Below are positions 9,795-18,443 of a DNA stretch of 64,000 nucleotides, piece by piece. The translations under genes and the position numbers were made by a program. The DNA is from JBBECJ01 sp963763325 (lineage in GTDB: Bacteria > Chloroflexota > Chloroflexia > Thermomicrobiales > CFX8): positions 372,001-436,000 of the forward strand of contig CAVXOL010000019.1 in assembly GCA_963763325.1 (NCBI GenBank), in the 5' to 3' direction. Position 1 is the first letter of the stretch; every line of letters starts with the position of its first letter. A model generated the notes under the pieces. It saw only the letters and a program-made list of their open reading frames with translations, was not told where the DNA came from and made no database searches.

Positions 9795-10095
9795 CAGAAC
9801 ATTCGACACGTTGGCGAATCGCTCCCGATCGAAGGACACATGCCGCCACGAGTCAAGCATTTCGGCAGCGAAACGATGACCAACAGGAAAGTTCGTTCCG
9901 GGCTTCCCATTATGGTATGCTCTTGTTACCTCAGGTATGACAATGCCTGTCGTGCGCAGCGGAAGAACCATTCCGCACGCTCAACGTGGCAGGCAGAGTG
10001 AGTAAGCAAGCTCGGCTGGGGCCGTTGTTGTGGCCTGGCCGGGGTATCTGTGCTTCCGGACCGGACGTCACCGACGAAAGGAAAGGAATTGCCAG
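9795..10095. other. intergenic region and probable 5' untranslated leader of the cold shock gene
   Basis: No gene is supported. An AT-richer patch near 9905-9935 (TATGGTATGCT) could hold the cold shock promoter, leaving a leader of about 150 bases, a length typical of cold shock mRNAs. No perfect -35/-10 pair was found. Confidence 0.4.
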
Positions 10096-10323
10096 ATGGC
10101 AACCGGAATTATCAAGTCAATGCTGCGCGATAAGGGCTTCGGCTTCATCGCTCCTGACAACGCTCAGGGCAATGGGTCGGACCTGTTCTTCCACCAGTCC
10201 AGCGTGGCTGACTACGGCTTCGACATGCTCGAAGAGGGTCAGCGCGTTGAGTTCACCGAAGAGCCGGATCCGCGCAACGCCAGCCGCAGCCGCGCCGCGA
10301 ACGTCTCGCTGGTCTCGGAGTAA
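10096..10323 (+). CDS. cold shock protein, CspA family
   Basis: A 75-residue single-stranded nucleic-acid-binding OB fold. The RNP1-like motif is KGFGFIAPD and the RNP2-like motif DLFFHQSS; family hallmarks G-II-K at the start and VEFTEE toward the end are present. It acts as an RNA chaperone. ATG 10096 has GAAAGGA upstream; the frame is open further back but the family starts with MATGIIK. A strong hairpin follows at 10358-10387, so it is probably a single-gene transcript. Confidence 0.95.
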   Translation: MATGIIKSMLRDKGFGFIAPDNAQGNGSDLFFHQSSVADYGFDMLEEGQRVEFTEEPDPRNASRSRAANVSLVSE

Positions 10324-10357
10324 TCTCCCGCCAACCTGACATCGCACGGTAAGCCAC

Positions 10358-10387
10358 AACCGCCCCGGAGCCTGCTCCGGGGCGGTT
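10358..10387 (+). terminator. terminator hairpin after the cold shock gene
   Basis: A perfect 14-bp stem (10358-10371 with 10374-10387) and two-base loop; the following bases are only moderately T-rich. Confidence 0.75.
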
Positions 10388-10585
10388 GCCGTGTTCCTGC
10401 TTGCCGCTCAACCCGCATCGAGCGGACCGGATGTCTGGCTGAGGCGCTCTGCTATACTGATTTCACTTTCCGGACGCGGATATCACAACTCCCTGACATG
10501 TCTACCGGATGGCAGGCGTCGACACACCATTGCTATATGAACCTCGGCAACGATTCAGCGATGTCGTTCACACGAGGAGAAATGC

Positions 10586-11182
10586 ATGGTTCAAACCGCA
10601 CCCGATCCAGCCGCTCAGATCGAGTTCAATCACCGTCTCGCGCGCCGTTTCTACGACGAACTCTGGAACAAGGGCAACTTCGCCGTCGCGCGGGAAATCC
10701 TGCATCCCGACCACTATGACCATACGTTGCCACCGATCCCCGGCCTCGAACAGGGCCCTGAGGGAGTCCTGACGCTGATGAGGACCTTTCGGGACGCGTT
10801 CCCGGACCTGGTCATGTCGGTTGACACCGTCATCAGTGAAGATGACCTCGTCGGTGAGGTGCTGACGCTCCGCGGCACGCACACGGCGCCATTCCTCGGC
10901 ATTCCGCCAACCGGCAAGTCGATTGAGATCAGGAGCGTCAACATCTGCCGGATCGAGGATGGCCAGGTGCGCGAGCGCTGGGGTGCATCCGACGACCTCG
11001 GTCTGATGCGGCAGCTCGGCCTCTTGCCGGAACCCGGCACGCGCGCCTGGAATGCGTCGATGAAAGCGGTCGCTGCCCAGGTCCAGTTGCGCCGGCATCG
11101 AACCAAGGTGGCCGGCGCGCTGGCGGCAGGTGGCGCAGGGGTACTCGCGCTCGTCATGCGCCGCCGGGGAAGTCGGGGGTGA
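10586..11182 (+). CDS. SnoaL-like / ester cyclase-family protein with C-terminal membrane tail
   Basis: 198 residues. Residues 10-145 match the SnoaL-like polyketide cyclase fold of the NTF2 superfamily: RFYDELWNKGNF near the start, LMRTFRDAFPDL in the middle, and GTHTAPFLGIPPTGK with the conserved His and Gly-rich loop. Many relatives are small cytosolic enzymes of unknown substrate. Unusually, the last 40 residues are basic then hydrophobic (AGALAAGGAGVLALVMRRR), suggesting a C-terminal membrane anchor. GAGGAGA lies 6 bases before ATG 10586. Its stop overlaps the GTG start of the next gene by four bases, so the two are probably translationally coupled. Confidence 0.8.
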   Translation: MVQTAPDPAAQIEFNHRLARRFYDELWNKGNFAVAREILHPDHYDHTLPPIPGLEQGPEGVLTLMRTFRDAFPDLVMSVDTVISEDDLVGEVLTLRGTHTAPFLGIPPTGKSIEIRSVNICRIEDGQVRERWGASDDLGLMRQLGLLPEPGTRAWNASMKAVAAQVQLRRHRTKVAGALAAGGAGVLALVMRRRGSRG

Positions 11183-12105
11183 GCTCCGGCCCGGTTCCAC
11201 ACTGGCATCGCTACTACGATGCTGACGAGCTGGATGAGATCTGTCGCGCTATTCAGCCAGACACCGTCATCTCCAACGGCAACCAGTTACGTGTCCGCGT
11301 CTACGAGCAGCCAGCCAGCGAGGCGCCGACGGCGATGTTAGCTCACGGCCTGTTGGGGTACGGGATGTCGTTCGCCCGCTTCCACCTGCCGTTCTGGCGG
11401 CGTGGCTGGCGGGTCGTCCAGTTCGACATGCCCGGCATGGGTGAGAGTACCGGCACGCGCGGAGCGGCAACCGTCGACGAGATGATCGCTGCCTGGCGCG
11501 ATCTCGCCGCCTGGGCCACGGCGCGCTACGACGGACCGCGCTTTGCCATCGGCAATGCTGAAGATGGCGTGCTCGCCTACTACGCACTCGCCAACGACCC
11601 ACGGATCACCGCACTGTCGGTCCATACCTTGTTCGAGTACGGCGATCCACACGCGGCCGGCTGGATCCATCCAGCCGCAACACGCCTCATTCGCCCGGTG
11701 TTCCGACTGGTAGACCGGATGTATCCGAGCGCGAGCCTGCCAGGGCAGTGGACGATCCCGTGGCGGCACGTCTTCGCCGGCCCGGGCGATGCCACCTACC
11801 GTCAGGATCTCGCGGACGACCCATGCAGTCTGCGGCGTGGGCGAGTCTCACTGGGCAGGTCGCTCATCACGCCACGACACCCAGATGTATCGTTCGAGTC
11901 CTGCACCACCCCGGTCCAGGTCATTATTTCCAGCCGCAGCCGCATCTGGCCTGCCGGACCCGTGCGAGGCTCAGCCGAGCGGCTCGGCGGTCCGCGCGAG
12001 ATCATTGAGATTGACGCGCCACACTGGGAGACAAGCCGCGCGTTCCACGACAGCTACTGTGCGCTTGTGATCGCCTGGTTCGAGCGTTGGCTGACGGCAG
12101 GATGA
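11179..12105 (+). CDS. alpha/beta-hydrolase fold protein lacking a canonical nucleophile elbow
   Basis: 308 residues with alpha/beta-hydrolase features: the HGLLGYG oxyanion-loop-like motif near residue 56, VVQFDMPGMGES after strand 4, and a late His in DAPHWETS suitable as the catalytic His. The nucleophile elbow, normally GxSxG, reads IGNAEDG near residue 125, so Ser is absent and an acid or no nucleophile occupies the turn. It may be a non-hydrolytic relative. GTG 11179 overlaps the preceding SnoaL-like gene by GTGA. Reading quality in the C-terminal third (Arg/Ser-rich around residues 225-270) is less convincing, and a local frame error there cannot be excluded. Confidence 0.65.
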   Translation: MSSGPVPHWHRYYDADELDEICRAIQPDTVISNGNQLRVRVYEQPASEAPTAMLAHGLLGYGMSFARFHLPFWRRGWRVVQFDMPGMGESTGTRGAATVDEMIAAWRDLAAWATARYDGPRFAIGNAEDGVLAYYALANDPRITALSVHTLFEYGDPHAAGWIHPAATRLIRPVFRLVDRMYPSASLPGQWTIPWRHVFAGPGDATYRQDLADDPCSLRRGRVSLGRSLITPRHPDVSFESCTTPVQVIISSRSRIWPAGPVRGSAERLGGPREIIEIDAPHWETSRAFHDSYCALVIAWFERWLTAG

Positions 12106-12207
12106 GACCAGAATGTGGCGTATCTGGCGTGCACAACCACCGACTATCGGATGAAGCCCGAAAAGCTCCACAATGTCGTCTGCTAAGATGGAGGAAAGAG
12201 GTGAACA

Positions 12208-12447
12208 ATGGCAGCACGATCCGATATTGAGCAGATCTATACACGGCACATCAAGCCGCTACCTCCGGCGGTTCGCCTGCGCCTGCTCGCCGTGATCGCA
12301 AGTGATCTCGTAGGAGACAACGAAGAAGACGAGCCGAAGGAGCGGAGCATCCTGGAGCTTGAAGGGCTTGGGGCTGAGATCTGGCAGGGAGTTGACGCAC
12401 AAGAGTATGTTGACGAACTTCGTGATGAGTGGGAGCGTGATGTCTGA
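12208..12447 (+). CDS. small antitoxin-like protein
   Basis: 79 acidic residues, predicted mostly helical, with no membrane segment. I do not recognise a defined family; position and size directly before a PIN-domain gene make it the probable antitoxin. A GAGGTGAACA context precedes ATG 12208. The C-terminal acidic part (DAQEYVDELRDEWERD) could be the toxin-binding tail, while a standard N-terminal DNA-binding fold is not evident. Confidence 0.65.
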   Translation: MAARSDIEQIYTRHIKPLPPAVRLRLLAVIASDLVGDNEEDEPKERSILELEGLGAEIWQGVDAQEYVDELRDEWERDV

Positions 12448-12452
12448 CCACG

Positions 12453-12893
12453 TTGGATGACGCGCTATCAAGAATCACGTCAATTGGGATTGATTCCACC
12501 GTCTTCATCTATTTCATTGAACGCCACCCCGATTACATACAGATCGTCAGAGAGATGCTCAGGCGTGTGGATGCCGGTATCGTCTCTGGCGTCGCTTCGG
12601 TTGTGACGCTGACTGAGGTTCTAACCAAGCCGATGCAGATCGGCAACCAGCGACTTGAGCGTGATTATCGCTCGCTGCTTCTCCACAGTCGCCACGTTTC
12701 ACTCGTCGCGGTCGACACGACGATCGCCAAACGGGCTGCTGACTTGCGCGCACGGTGGGGGATACGCACTCCCGATGCGCTTCAAATCGCTACCGCGGTC
12801 GAGAGCGATTGCCAGGCATTCCTGACCAACGACCATCGACTACGCCGGGTGACCGATATTCAGGTGTTTGCCCTGGATGATCTGGAAATGTAG
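12453..12893 (+). CDS. PIN-domain ribonuclease toxin, VapC-like
   Basis: About 146 residues with PIN acidic residues in GIDSTVFIYFIERHP (first Asp), the Glu in VTLTEVLTKP, and TPDALQIATA plus FLTNDHRL near the end. PIN toxins are Mg-dependent RNases that cleave tRNA or rRNA. The open frame starts at an unusual TTG (12453). An ATG at 12440 overlaps the antitoxin stop, the usual arrangement, but stops after six codons; deleting one G near 12455 would join it to this frame. A one-base read error may therefore hide the true start. Confidence 0.8.
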   Translation: MDDALSRITSIGIDSTVFIYFIERHPDYIQIVREMLRRVDAGIVSGVASVVTLTEVLTKPMQIGNQRLERDYRSLLLHSRHVSLVAVDTTIAKRAADLRARWGIRTPDALQIATAVESDCQAFLTNDHRLRRVTDIQVFALDDLEM

Positions 12894-12932
12894 CCCTACC
12901 GCCGAAACATCCGTCTGTTCCACCGTTTCGAA

Positions 12933-14204
12933 CTACCTGGCAGGCACCATTGCCTGTTCCTTCTCAACCACCAGATGTGCCTCACGTGCTTCGTCCTCGG
13001 CGATACGTGCCGGGGATTTCTGCGTCAACGGGTCGAGCCGCTGGGTGACGAAGAAGGTCATGATCGCGAAGACGCAGGCGATCAGGAACGGCACCTGGAA
13101 GCCAACGTAGTTGAGGATGAAGCCGGTCGTGACCGGGACGACGATCGCAGCCGTGTGCTGCAAGGTCACCCCCATTGCCAGCGACGGCGCGATCTCACGG
13201 CCAACAGCGACCTTGCGCAGGTAGGTCGCCGCGCCAATCGACGAGAAGGGGAAGATGAACGAGTAGATGACATAACATGCGCTGGCGATGTAGACGTTGT
13301 TGACCAGCGCGTAACCGCCGAGCGCGAACAGGTAGGCGACGTTGACGATCGAGAGCATCTGTCGTTCACCGTGCATGTCGATCATTCGGCCGATCCACGG
13401 GCTGGCGAACATCGCGCCACCACGGACGACGATCAGCAACGCCGAAATCTCCGGGACACCCATCCCGTACTCGTGGACCAGTACCCAGAGGCCAAACGAG
13501 AAGAAAATCTGCTGGCGAGCGCCATCGAGCAGGCTCAGATAGTAGTAAAAGCGATAGGAGCGCCGCAGGACGAATTTCTCACGCTGCGGCGTCACCGCCT
13601 GCTCACGGCCATCGTTGAGGCTTGGGAAACGGAAGATCGCCAGTGCCGCGATGAGGGCCAGCACACCGGCGATCACGAACGTGGCGCGAAACGAGAGCAG
13701 GTCGTAGTGGAAGGTGATCAGCACCATCACCATCGCCAGCATCGCGCCGCCATTGTGGATCGCGCCCATCTGGCCCAGGATCCGGCCACTGCGCTGCTCG
13801 GTCGTCAGGCTCATGCCAAGCGCGTACTGTGTCTGCAGGACGGTGTGATAGCCCATCGAGGAGATGATGACCCAGGGCGCGACCGTCCAGAACGAGTTCG
13901 ACAGGCCAAAGAAGATGTACCCGACCGTCAGCAGGACGAGCGCGAGCGCGGTCAGTCGCTGGATCGAAAGGCGGTAGAAGATGGCCGTCAGGAAGATCAT
14001 CAGGAAGCCGGGCACCTCCCGGATGGCGGTGATGTAGCCGAACTGTGGTCCTTCCAGCCCGAGGACATCCTCGAAGTAGTTGGTGACAACCGTCTCGTGA
14101 GCCGACATCGCCAGCCCGAAGCAGGCCGACATAATCGCCAGCAGGATGAAACCCCGCCCGGCGGGTGTCCGCCAGAGTTCTACGAGTCGCGCCTGTAATC
14201 CCAC
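12933..14204 (-). CDS. MFS transporter
   Basis: 423 residues with about 12 membrane segments and a central cytoplasmic loop (residues 205-225). The family Gly-rich and charged loop between TM2 and TM3 is modified to FYRLSIQRLT, so the classic MFS signature is weak; the second-half equivalent GRMIDMHGERQ is better. Probable proton-linked carrier of small solutes or drugs; substrate unknown. GTG start 14204 with AGGGAT upstream. It is convergent with the PIN toxin gene and has no operon partner. Confidence 0.85.
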   Translation of the reverse strand: MGLQARLVELWRTPAGRGFILLAIMSACFGLAMSAHETVVTNYFEDVLGLEGPQFGYITAIREVPGFLMIFLTAIFYRLSIQRLTALALVLLTVGYIFFGLSNSFWTVAPWVIISSMGYHTVLQTQYALGMSLTTEQRSGRILGQMGAIHNGGAMLAMVMVLITFHYDLLSFRATFVIAGVLALIAALAIFRFPSLNDGREQAVTPQREKFVLRRSYRFYYYLSLLDGARQQIFFSFGLWVLVHEYGMGVPEISALLIVVRGGAMFASPWIGRMIDMHGERQMLSIVNVAYLFALGGYALVNNVYIASACYVIYSFIFPFSSIGAATYLRKVAVGREIAPSLAMGVTLQHTAAIVVPVTTGFILNYVGFQVPFLIACVFAIMTFFVTQRLDPLTQKSPARIAEDEAREAHLVVEKEQAMVPAR

Positions 14205-14301
14205 GCCGGGTATCCCTGCTCTCCGGTCCCTTCACATTGGCCGCGTACCATCATACGGGATTTGCGCGTGTCGTTTCTGTTTCGCCAGCAGCGGTGGCTG
14301 C

Positions 14302-15114
14302 TTAGACGAGTGCGCCAATCGGCACGTCGGTCACGAACATGTGGCCGGGAGAGTGGGTGATGGCCAGCGGCGGCTTCGACTGGAGAACGACGGCCTGCGG
14401 AGTGACGCCACAGGCCCAGAAGACCGGGACTTCGCCGGAGTGAATCTCAGTCGGATCTCCCCAGGCGGGCGTAGCGAGGTCGGTGATGCCGAGCGCGGCG
14501 GGGTCGCCGATGTGGACGGGTGCGCCGTGGGCGCGTGCATAGCGGGCAGAGATATCCGAAGCGCGCTCGACCTGGTCCTCGCGGATCGGCCGCATCGAGA
14601 CGACGAGCGGGCCGCTGAAGCTCCCGGCCGGAACACAGGCGCGGTTGGTGACGTACATCGGGACGCCGTCGCCACACTCCAGGTGTCGCAACGGGATCCC
14701 AGCCTCGACCAGCGCATGCTCGAACGTAAAGCTGCAACCAAGCAGGAAGGCGACCATGTCGTCGCGCCAGCGGTGGCGGATGTCGGTCGGTTCCTCAACC
14801 AGTTCGCCATGCTCGTAGACACGGTAACGTGGCAGATCGGTCCGCAGATCAGCCTCCGGAGCGGCCTGGATTGGAATCGGCGAGCCAACATCTGTCACGT
14901 CGATGATCGGGCAGGGTTTCGGGTTACGGACCGCAAACAGCAGGAAGTCGTATGCCAATTCGCGCGGCAGGATGACGAGGTTCGCCTGCGTGTAGCCTGG
15001 CGCGAGTCCGGCCGTGTGCGTCGCCCACTCACCGGCTCGGATCGTGGCGCGGACGTTGGCTGGATCTGCTTCAGCGATCAATTGATGCCGATTCAGGTTG
15101 ACGCTCATTGCCAT
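14302..15114 (-). CDS. DUF1445 / D-glutamate cyclase-like putative hydro-lyase
   Basis: 270 residues, the normal size of the DUF1445 (YcsI, UPF0317) family, which includes the mammalian D-glutamate cyclase domain. Family hallmarks include the N-terminal GYTQANLVILP, the central FLLGCSFTFEHAL, the Asn-Arg-containing MYVTNRACVPAG and the late GEVPVFWACGVTPQ and HSPGHMFVTD. Predicted cytosolic lyase acting on D-glutamate or a related acid. AGGAGA lies seven bases before ATG 15114. The neighbouring MFS gene (12933-14204) is on the same strand about 100 bp downstream, so co-transcription is possible. Confidence 0.85.
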   Translation of the reverse strand: MAMSVNLNRHQLIAEADPANVRATIRAGEWATHTAGLAPGYTQANLVILPRELAYDFLLFAVRNPKPCPIIDVTDVGSPIPIQAAPEADLRTDLPRYRVYEHGELVEEPTDIRHRWRDDMVAFLLGCSFTFEHALVEAGIPLRHLECGDGVPMYVTNRACVPAGSFSGPLVVSMRPIREDQVERASDISARYARAHGAPVHIGDPAALGITDLATPAWGDPTEIHSGEVPVFWACGVTPQAVVLQSKPPLAITHSPGHMFVTDVPIGALV

Positions 15115-15229
15115 TCTCGCTCTCCTACTTCGTCCTTGATCTGTGCGATCCGTACTCTACCAACCCACTGATGTGTGGCTTAGGATGGCGGCAGGCGTAA
15201 CTACCAAATCGCGCGAAGGAGCACTGATC

Positions 15230-15582
15230 ATGTCAGTTGAGGAGCATAAGGCTATCGCCCGACGATTGCTCGAGGATCTATGGAGCACCGGAATGTCGAG
15301 CAGGCTGACGCACTCTTTACCAGCGACTTTCTGCACCACAATGTGCCAGAAGGGACGCCGCGCGGACCAGCCGGACAGAAGCAGTTCATCCCGGCAGTCC
15401 GAGCGATGGTCCCAGGCTTACGAATCACGATTGACGATCTGATAGCCGAAGCGGACCGCGTCGCCGCTCGCTGGACCGGGACCTACACGACGACAGACGG
15501 TGGCCAGAAATCATATCCGGGCGTCGACATCCTTCGTTTCGAGAACGGCAAGATCGCTGAATTATGGTCATTCGTACCATAG
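15230..15582 (+). CDS. SnoaL-like / ester cyclase-family protein (frameshift near 15292)
   Basis: About 117 residues after repair. ATG 15230 with AAGGAG upstream gives MSVEEHKAIARRLLEDLWSTG, then a one-base loss near 15292 shifts to NVEQADALFTSDFLHHNVP and on through RAMVPGLRITIDDLIAEADRVAARWTG in consecutive family order to the stop. SnoaL-like NTF2-fold proteins often act as small cyclases, isomerases or binding proteins; the substrate here is unknown. It is a second, shorter member of the family of the 10586-11182 gene. Confidence 0.75.
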
Positions 15583-15715
15583 TCATCCTGATGTAGCGCT
15601 ATCGCTCCTCATGAATCACTCTCCATCTTGTTTCCATCAAACGGGTACGGTTGGTACGCTTGCTCGCCGTCCCAGCATGGTGGTCGGCATCTGATGCTGC
15701 CGTCTGGATACCCTG

Positions 15716-16933
15716 ATGCGACTCCCGTTTCCGGCCATTCTGCTCGATCCGGCGCTCGGCAAGGTGATGCTGCTGGCGGGCTTCGCCGGGGCAGCCTTCG
15801 GCCTGACGGTGCCGTACCTGACGCTGATCGCGCGCGACCGTGGGATCTCGCTGCGAGTGATCGGCGTGATGGCGGCCAGCTACCTGATTGCCCAGATGTT
15901 CCTGCAGATGCCGTTCGGCGCGCTCTCCGACCGGGTCGGACGGACGCCGCTGATCGCGCTCGGCTTCGCCGTCGAGGGGGTCGCGACAGGCGGCTTCGTC
16001 TTTGCCGAATCCGCGCCGGCGTTCATCGGGCTGCGCGTCGTCCAGGGAGTCGCGCTGGCGATGATCATGCCGGCACTACGGGCGCTGATCGCCGACGTAA
16101 CGCCAATGGAGGTCCGTGGGCGGGCGTACGCCTGGCTGTTCGCGGCCTTCGGTGGCGGGCTGATGCTCGGTCCACCAATCGGTGGCACCCTGGCCAGCCC
16201 GCTGGGACGCAACCCGGTCTTCCTGATCGCGGCGATTGCCAACATCCTCCTCGCCATCTGGGCTGCCTTCAACCTGCACGCGCCGAAGCCAGCCGGTCAG
16301 GATGCCGACGCCCCACGCATCCCATACGCGGCGATGTTGACGCGCCCACTGGTCGGCGCGTTCCTGCTCGGCTTCGGCAGCCGGATTCTCGAAGGAATGT
16401 TCACGGGGATCTGGAGCATCTACCTCGACGACCTCGGCGCCAGCGACTTCGTGATCGGCATCACCTACAGCACCTTCTCGCTGGCCTTCCTGCTGATGAC
16501 GCCGATCGGCGGGCGGCTGGCCGACAGCGGCAAGCGATGGGCGAAAATCCTGTTCGGGAACCTGACGATGGCATTTCTCATTATCTGTTACGGCCTCGTC
16601 CAGTGGATCCCCGGCATCCTGGTCATTGGTCTGCTGGAAGGGGCCGTGGCGACGATCCCGACACCAGCGCTAGACGCGTACCTCGCCTCGGTCGCCGATC
16701 CGCGTATCCAGGGGCGAGTCCAGGGTACCTTCGCGACGATTGGCACCTTCGGAGCGGCCAGCGCGGCCCTCTTCGGCGTCTGGCTCTACGACACCGCCCA
16801 GTTCCTGCCGTTCGCCGCTGCCGGAGCCATCCTGATCACGTTGACGCTGATCGCCGTCCCGCTCGTCCGCGCCGCTGAACAGACGGTCCGCCCGGCAGGA
16901 ACGCCGCTCGTGACGGCTGCAGCAGGTGAGTAA
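15716..16933 (+). CDS. MFS drug/solute exporter
   Basis: 405 residues, about 12 membrane segments. The MFS signature after TM2 is clear: PFGALSDRVGRTPLI, with a second-half echo PIGGRLADSGKRWAK. TM5 carries LMLGPPIGG, resembling the antiporter motif C of 12-TM drug exporters (GxxxGPxxGG). Proton-driven efflux is likely. The start ATG 15716 is close behind the SnoaL-like gene but with 130 bp between, so co-transcription is uncertain. The next exporter gene follows after a 268-bp gap containing a candidate leader peptide. Confidence 0.88.
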   Translation: MRLPFPAILLDPALGKVMLLAGFAGAAFGLTVPYLTLIARDRGISLRVIGVMAASYLIAQMFLQMPFGALSDRVGRTPLIALGFAVEGVATGGFVFAESAPAFIGLRVVQGVALAMIMPALRALIADVTPMEVRGRAYAWLFAAFGGGLMLGPPIGGTLASPLGRNPVFLIAAIANILLAIWAAFNLHAPKPAGQDADAPRIPYAAMLTRPLVGAFLLGFGSRILEGMFTGIWSIYLDDLGASDFVIGITYSTFSLAFLLMTPIGGRLADSGKRWAKILFGNLTMAFLIICYGLVQWIPGILVIGLLEGAVATIPTPALDAYLASVADPRIQGRVQGTFATIGTFGAASAALFGVWLYDTAQFLPFAAAGAILITLTLIAVPLVRAAEQTVRPAGTPLVTAAAGE

Positions 16934-16998
16934 TCGCCTCCATGCTACAATCCGCGTCGGTCGCCGCGATGGTGGCCGTCTCGTAGCAAGGAGGACGC

Positions 16999-17040
16999 AT
17001 GTCGTTCGCCTGTCTTTGCGCTCCCACGCCAGCGGCGTAG
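16999..17040 (+). CDS. possible 13-residue leader peptide before the MFS gene
   Basis: MSFACLCAPTPAA is preceded by a perfect AAGGAGG four bases upstream of ATG. It lies 161 bases before the next MFS start in an otherwise empty gap that also holds a small GGCTGC/GCAGCC hairpin. Translated leader peptides upstream of efflux genes are a known way to induce them through ribosome stalling, but nothing here proves that role. Confidence 0.35.
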   Translation: MSFACLCAPTPAA

Positions 17041-17201
17041 GGAGCGGCACAACGTAATCCTCATCTTCGATCCATCCCGTTCCTGAACTGCCGTGGGCGT
17101 GGCGTTGCCGTCCGCGGTCTTGTCGTGTCCCGCGACCGTTGGCGGTTGGCTGCTGCATGCAGCCGGGGCAACGGCAGCAGTTCCTGGAGTATGTGAACGA
17201 G

Positions 17202-18409
17202 ATGGGTATCTTCCGACGAATCACCGCTGAACGTTTCAGCAGTGCTCTGGCTGGCGACAGCACTCTCCTATGTCACCGGCGAGATCACGAAGCTGCTCTT
17301 CCCGCTGCTGGCGGCTGATCTGACGCGCTCTCCGCTGCGCGTCTCGCTGGTCGCGTTCGCGCTCAGCGCGCCGTGGCTGATCGTCAGCCTGCCGGCCGGG
17401 GCGTTGGTCGATCGCCTCGACCGGCGCGGCATTCTGCTCGGTGTCAACGCCGCTCGTGTCGCGGTCCTGGCGGCGCTGGCGCTACTCTGGTCGCTGGGTG
17501 TCGTGTCGTTGCCGCTGCTTGTGATCGCAGCCTTCGCCTACGGCATCAGCGAGACGTTCATCGAGCCGACGACGCAGGCGATCACGCCGATGGTCGTCGA
17601 ACGCGGTGGGCTGGAACGCGCCAACACGCGGCTGATCGGCGTCCAGATGACGGTCGAGGTGCTGGCGACACCGCTCGGCGGCGCGCTGGCGGCGATCGGG
17701 CTGGCGGTTGGGCTGGCCAGTGGTAGCGTCGGGTTCGCGCTTGCCTTTGGGACGTTACTGCTCCTGCGCGGCAGCTACTGGCCTGCACCAGCCGTTCGTC
17801 GCCACCTCGCCCATGAGATCGCCGACGGAGTCCGCTTCCTCTGGAGCCAGCCGCTGCTGCGGACGATCGCGCTGATGGCGGCCGTCATCAACGGCTGCTG
17901 GACCGGCTGGGCCGCCGTCTTCGTCCTCTACGCCGTCGAGCCAGGGCCGATGGGGCTGTCGACCTTCCAGTACGGACTCGTTCTGACTGGCGGCGGGATC
18001 GGCGGCATCATCGGCACGCTGCTGGCCGCGCCGGTCAGCCGGCGGTTTGGACGTCGCTGGTGCATCGGCATCAACATCATTGGCAATGCCATCGGCTTCG
18101 GCGCGGCGGCGCTGACGGTCAACCCGTTCCTGGTCGGACTGGCAGTCGTCATCGGCGCGATCGGCGGGCCGATGTGGGGCATCGCCGCCACATCGCTCCA
18201 GCAGCGCGTCGTCCCCGACGCGCTACGTGGCCGCGTCAGCGCCGTCTACCGCTTCATCGGCTTCGGCGCCCTCTCGCTCGGCGCCCTGCTCGGTGGCCTG
18301 CTGGCCGAGCTAGCTCGGTATCCGCGCCGTCTTCATCGTGACAGCGGCTCTCACGCTGCTGACGCTGGTCCCGTTCGCGAAGGTCATCACGAATGAAGTG
18401 CTGAGTTGA
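17202..18409 (+). CDS. MFS transporter, antibiotic-efflux type (two frameshifts)
   Basis: About 400 residues after repair and 12 membrane segments. ATG 17202 gives MGIFRRITAERFS and an extra A near 17240 shifts to VLWLATALSYVTG. The main frame carries GALVDRLDRRGILLG as the MFS signature and GRVSAVYRFIGFG near the end. Near 18310 another extra A breaks ELLGIRAVFIVTAAL; the restored frame ends at TGA 18409 rather than 18396. The pattern resembles MdfA/MefA-like enterobactin or macrolide exporters in general form only. Proton-coupled export is likely; substrate unknown. Confidence 0.8.
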
Positions 18410-18443
18410 AAGTGCTGTGCGAGGACACCCAATCCCTCATGCC

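Noticed and set aside
12975..14198. 407-codon plus-strand open frame
   Set aside because: Antisense shadow of the MFS gene with highly charged, low-complexity translation.
15628..16878. 416-codon plus-strand open frame
   Set aside because: Same strand as but different frame from the MFS gene at 15716; translation is Arg/Pro-rich without membrane segments.
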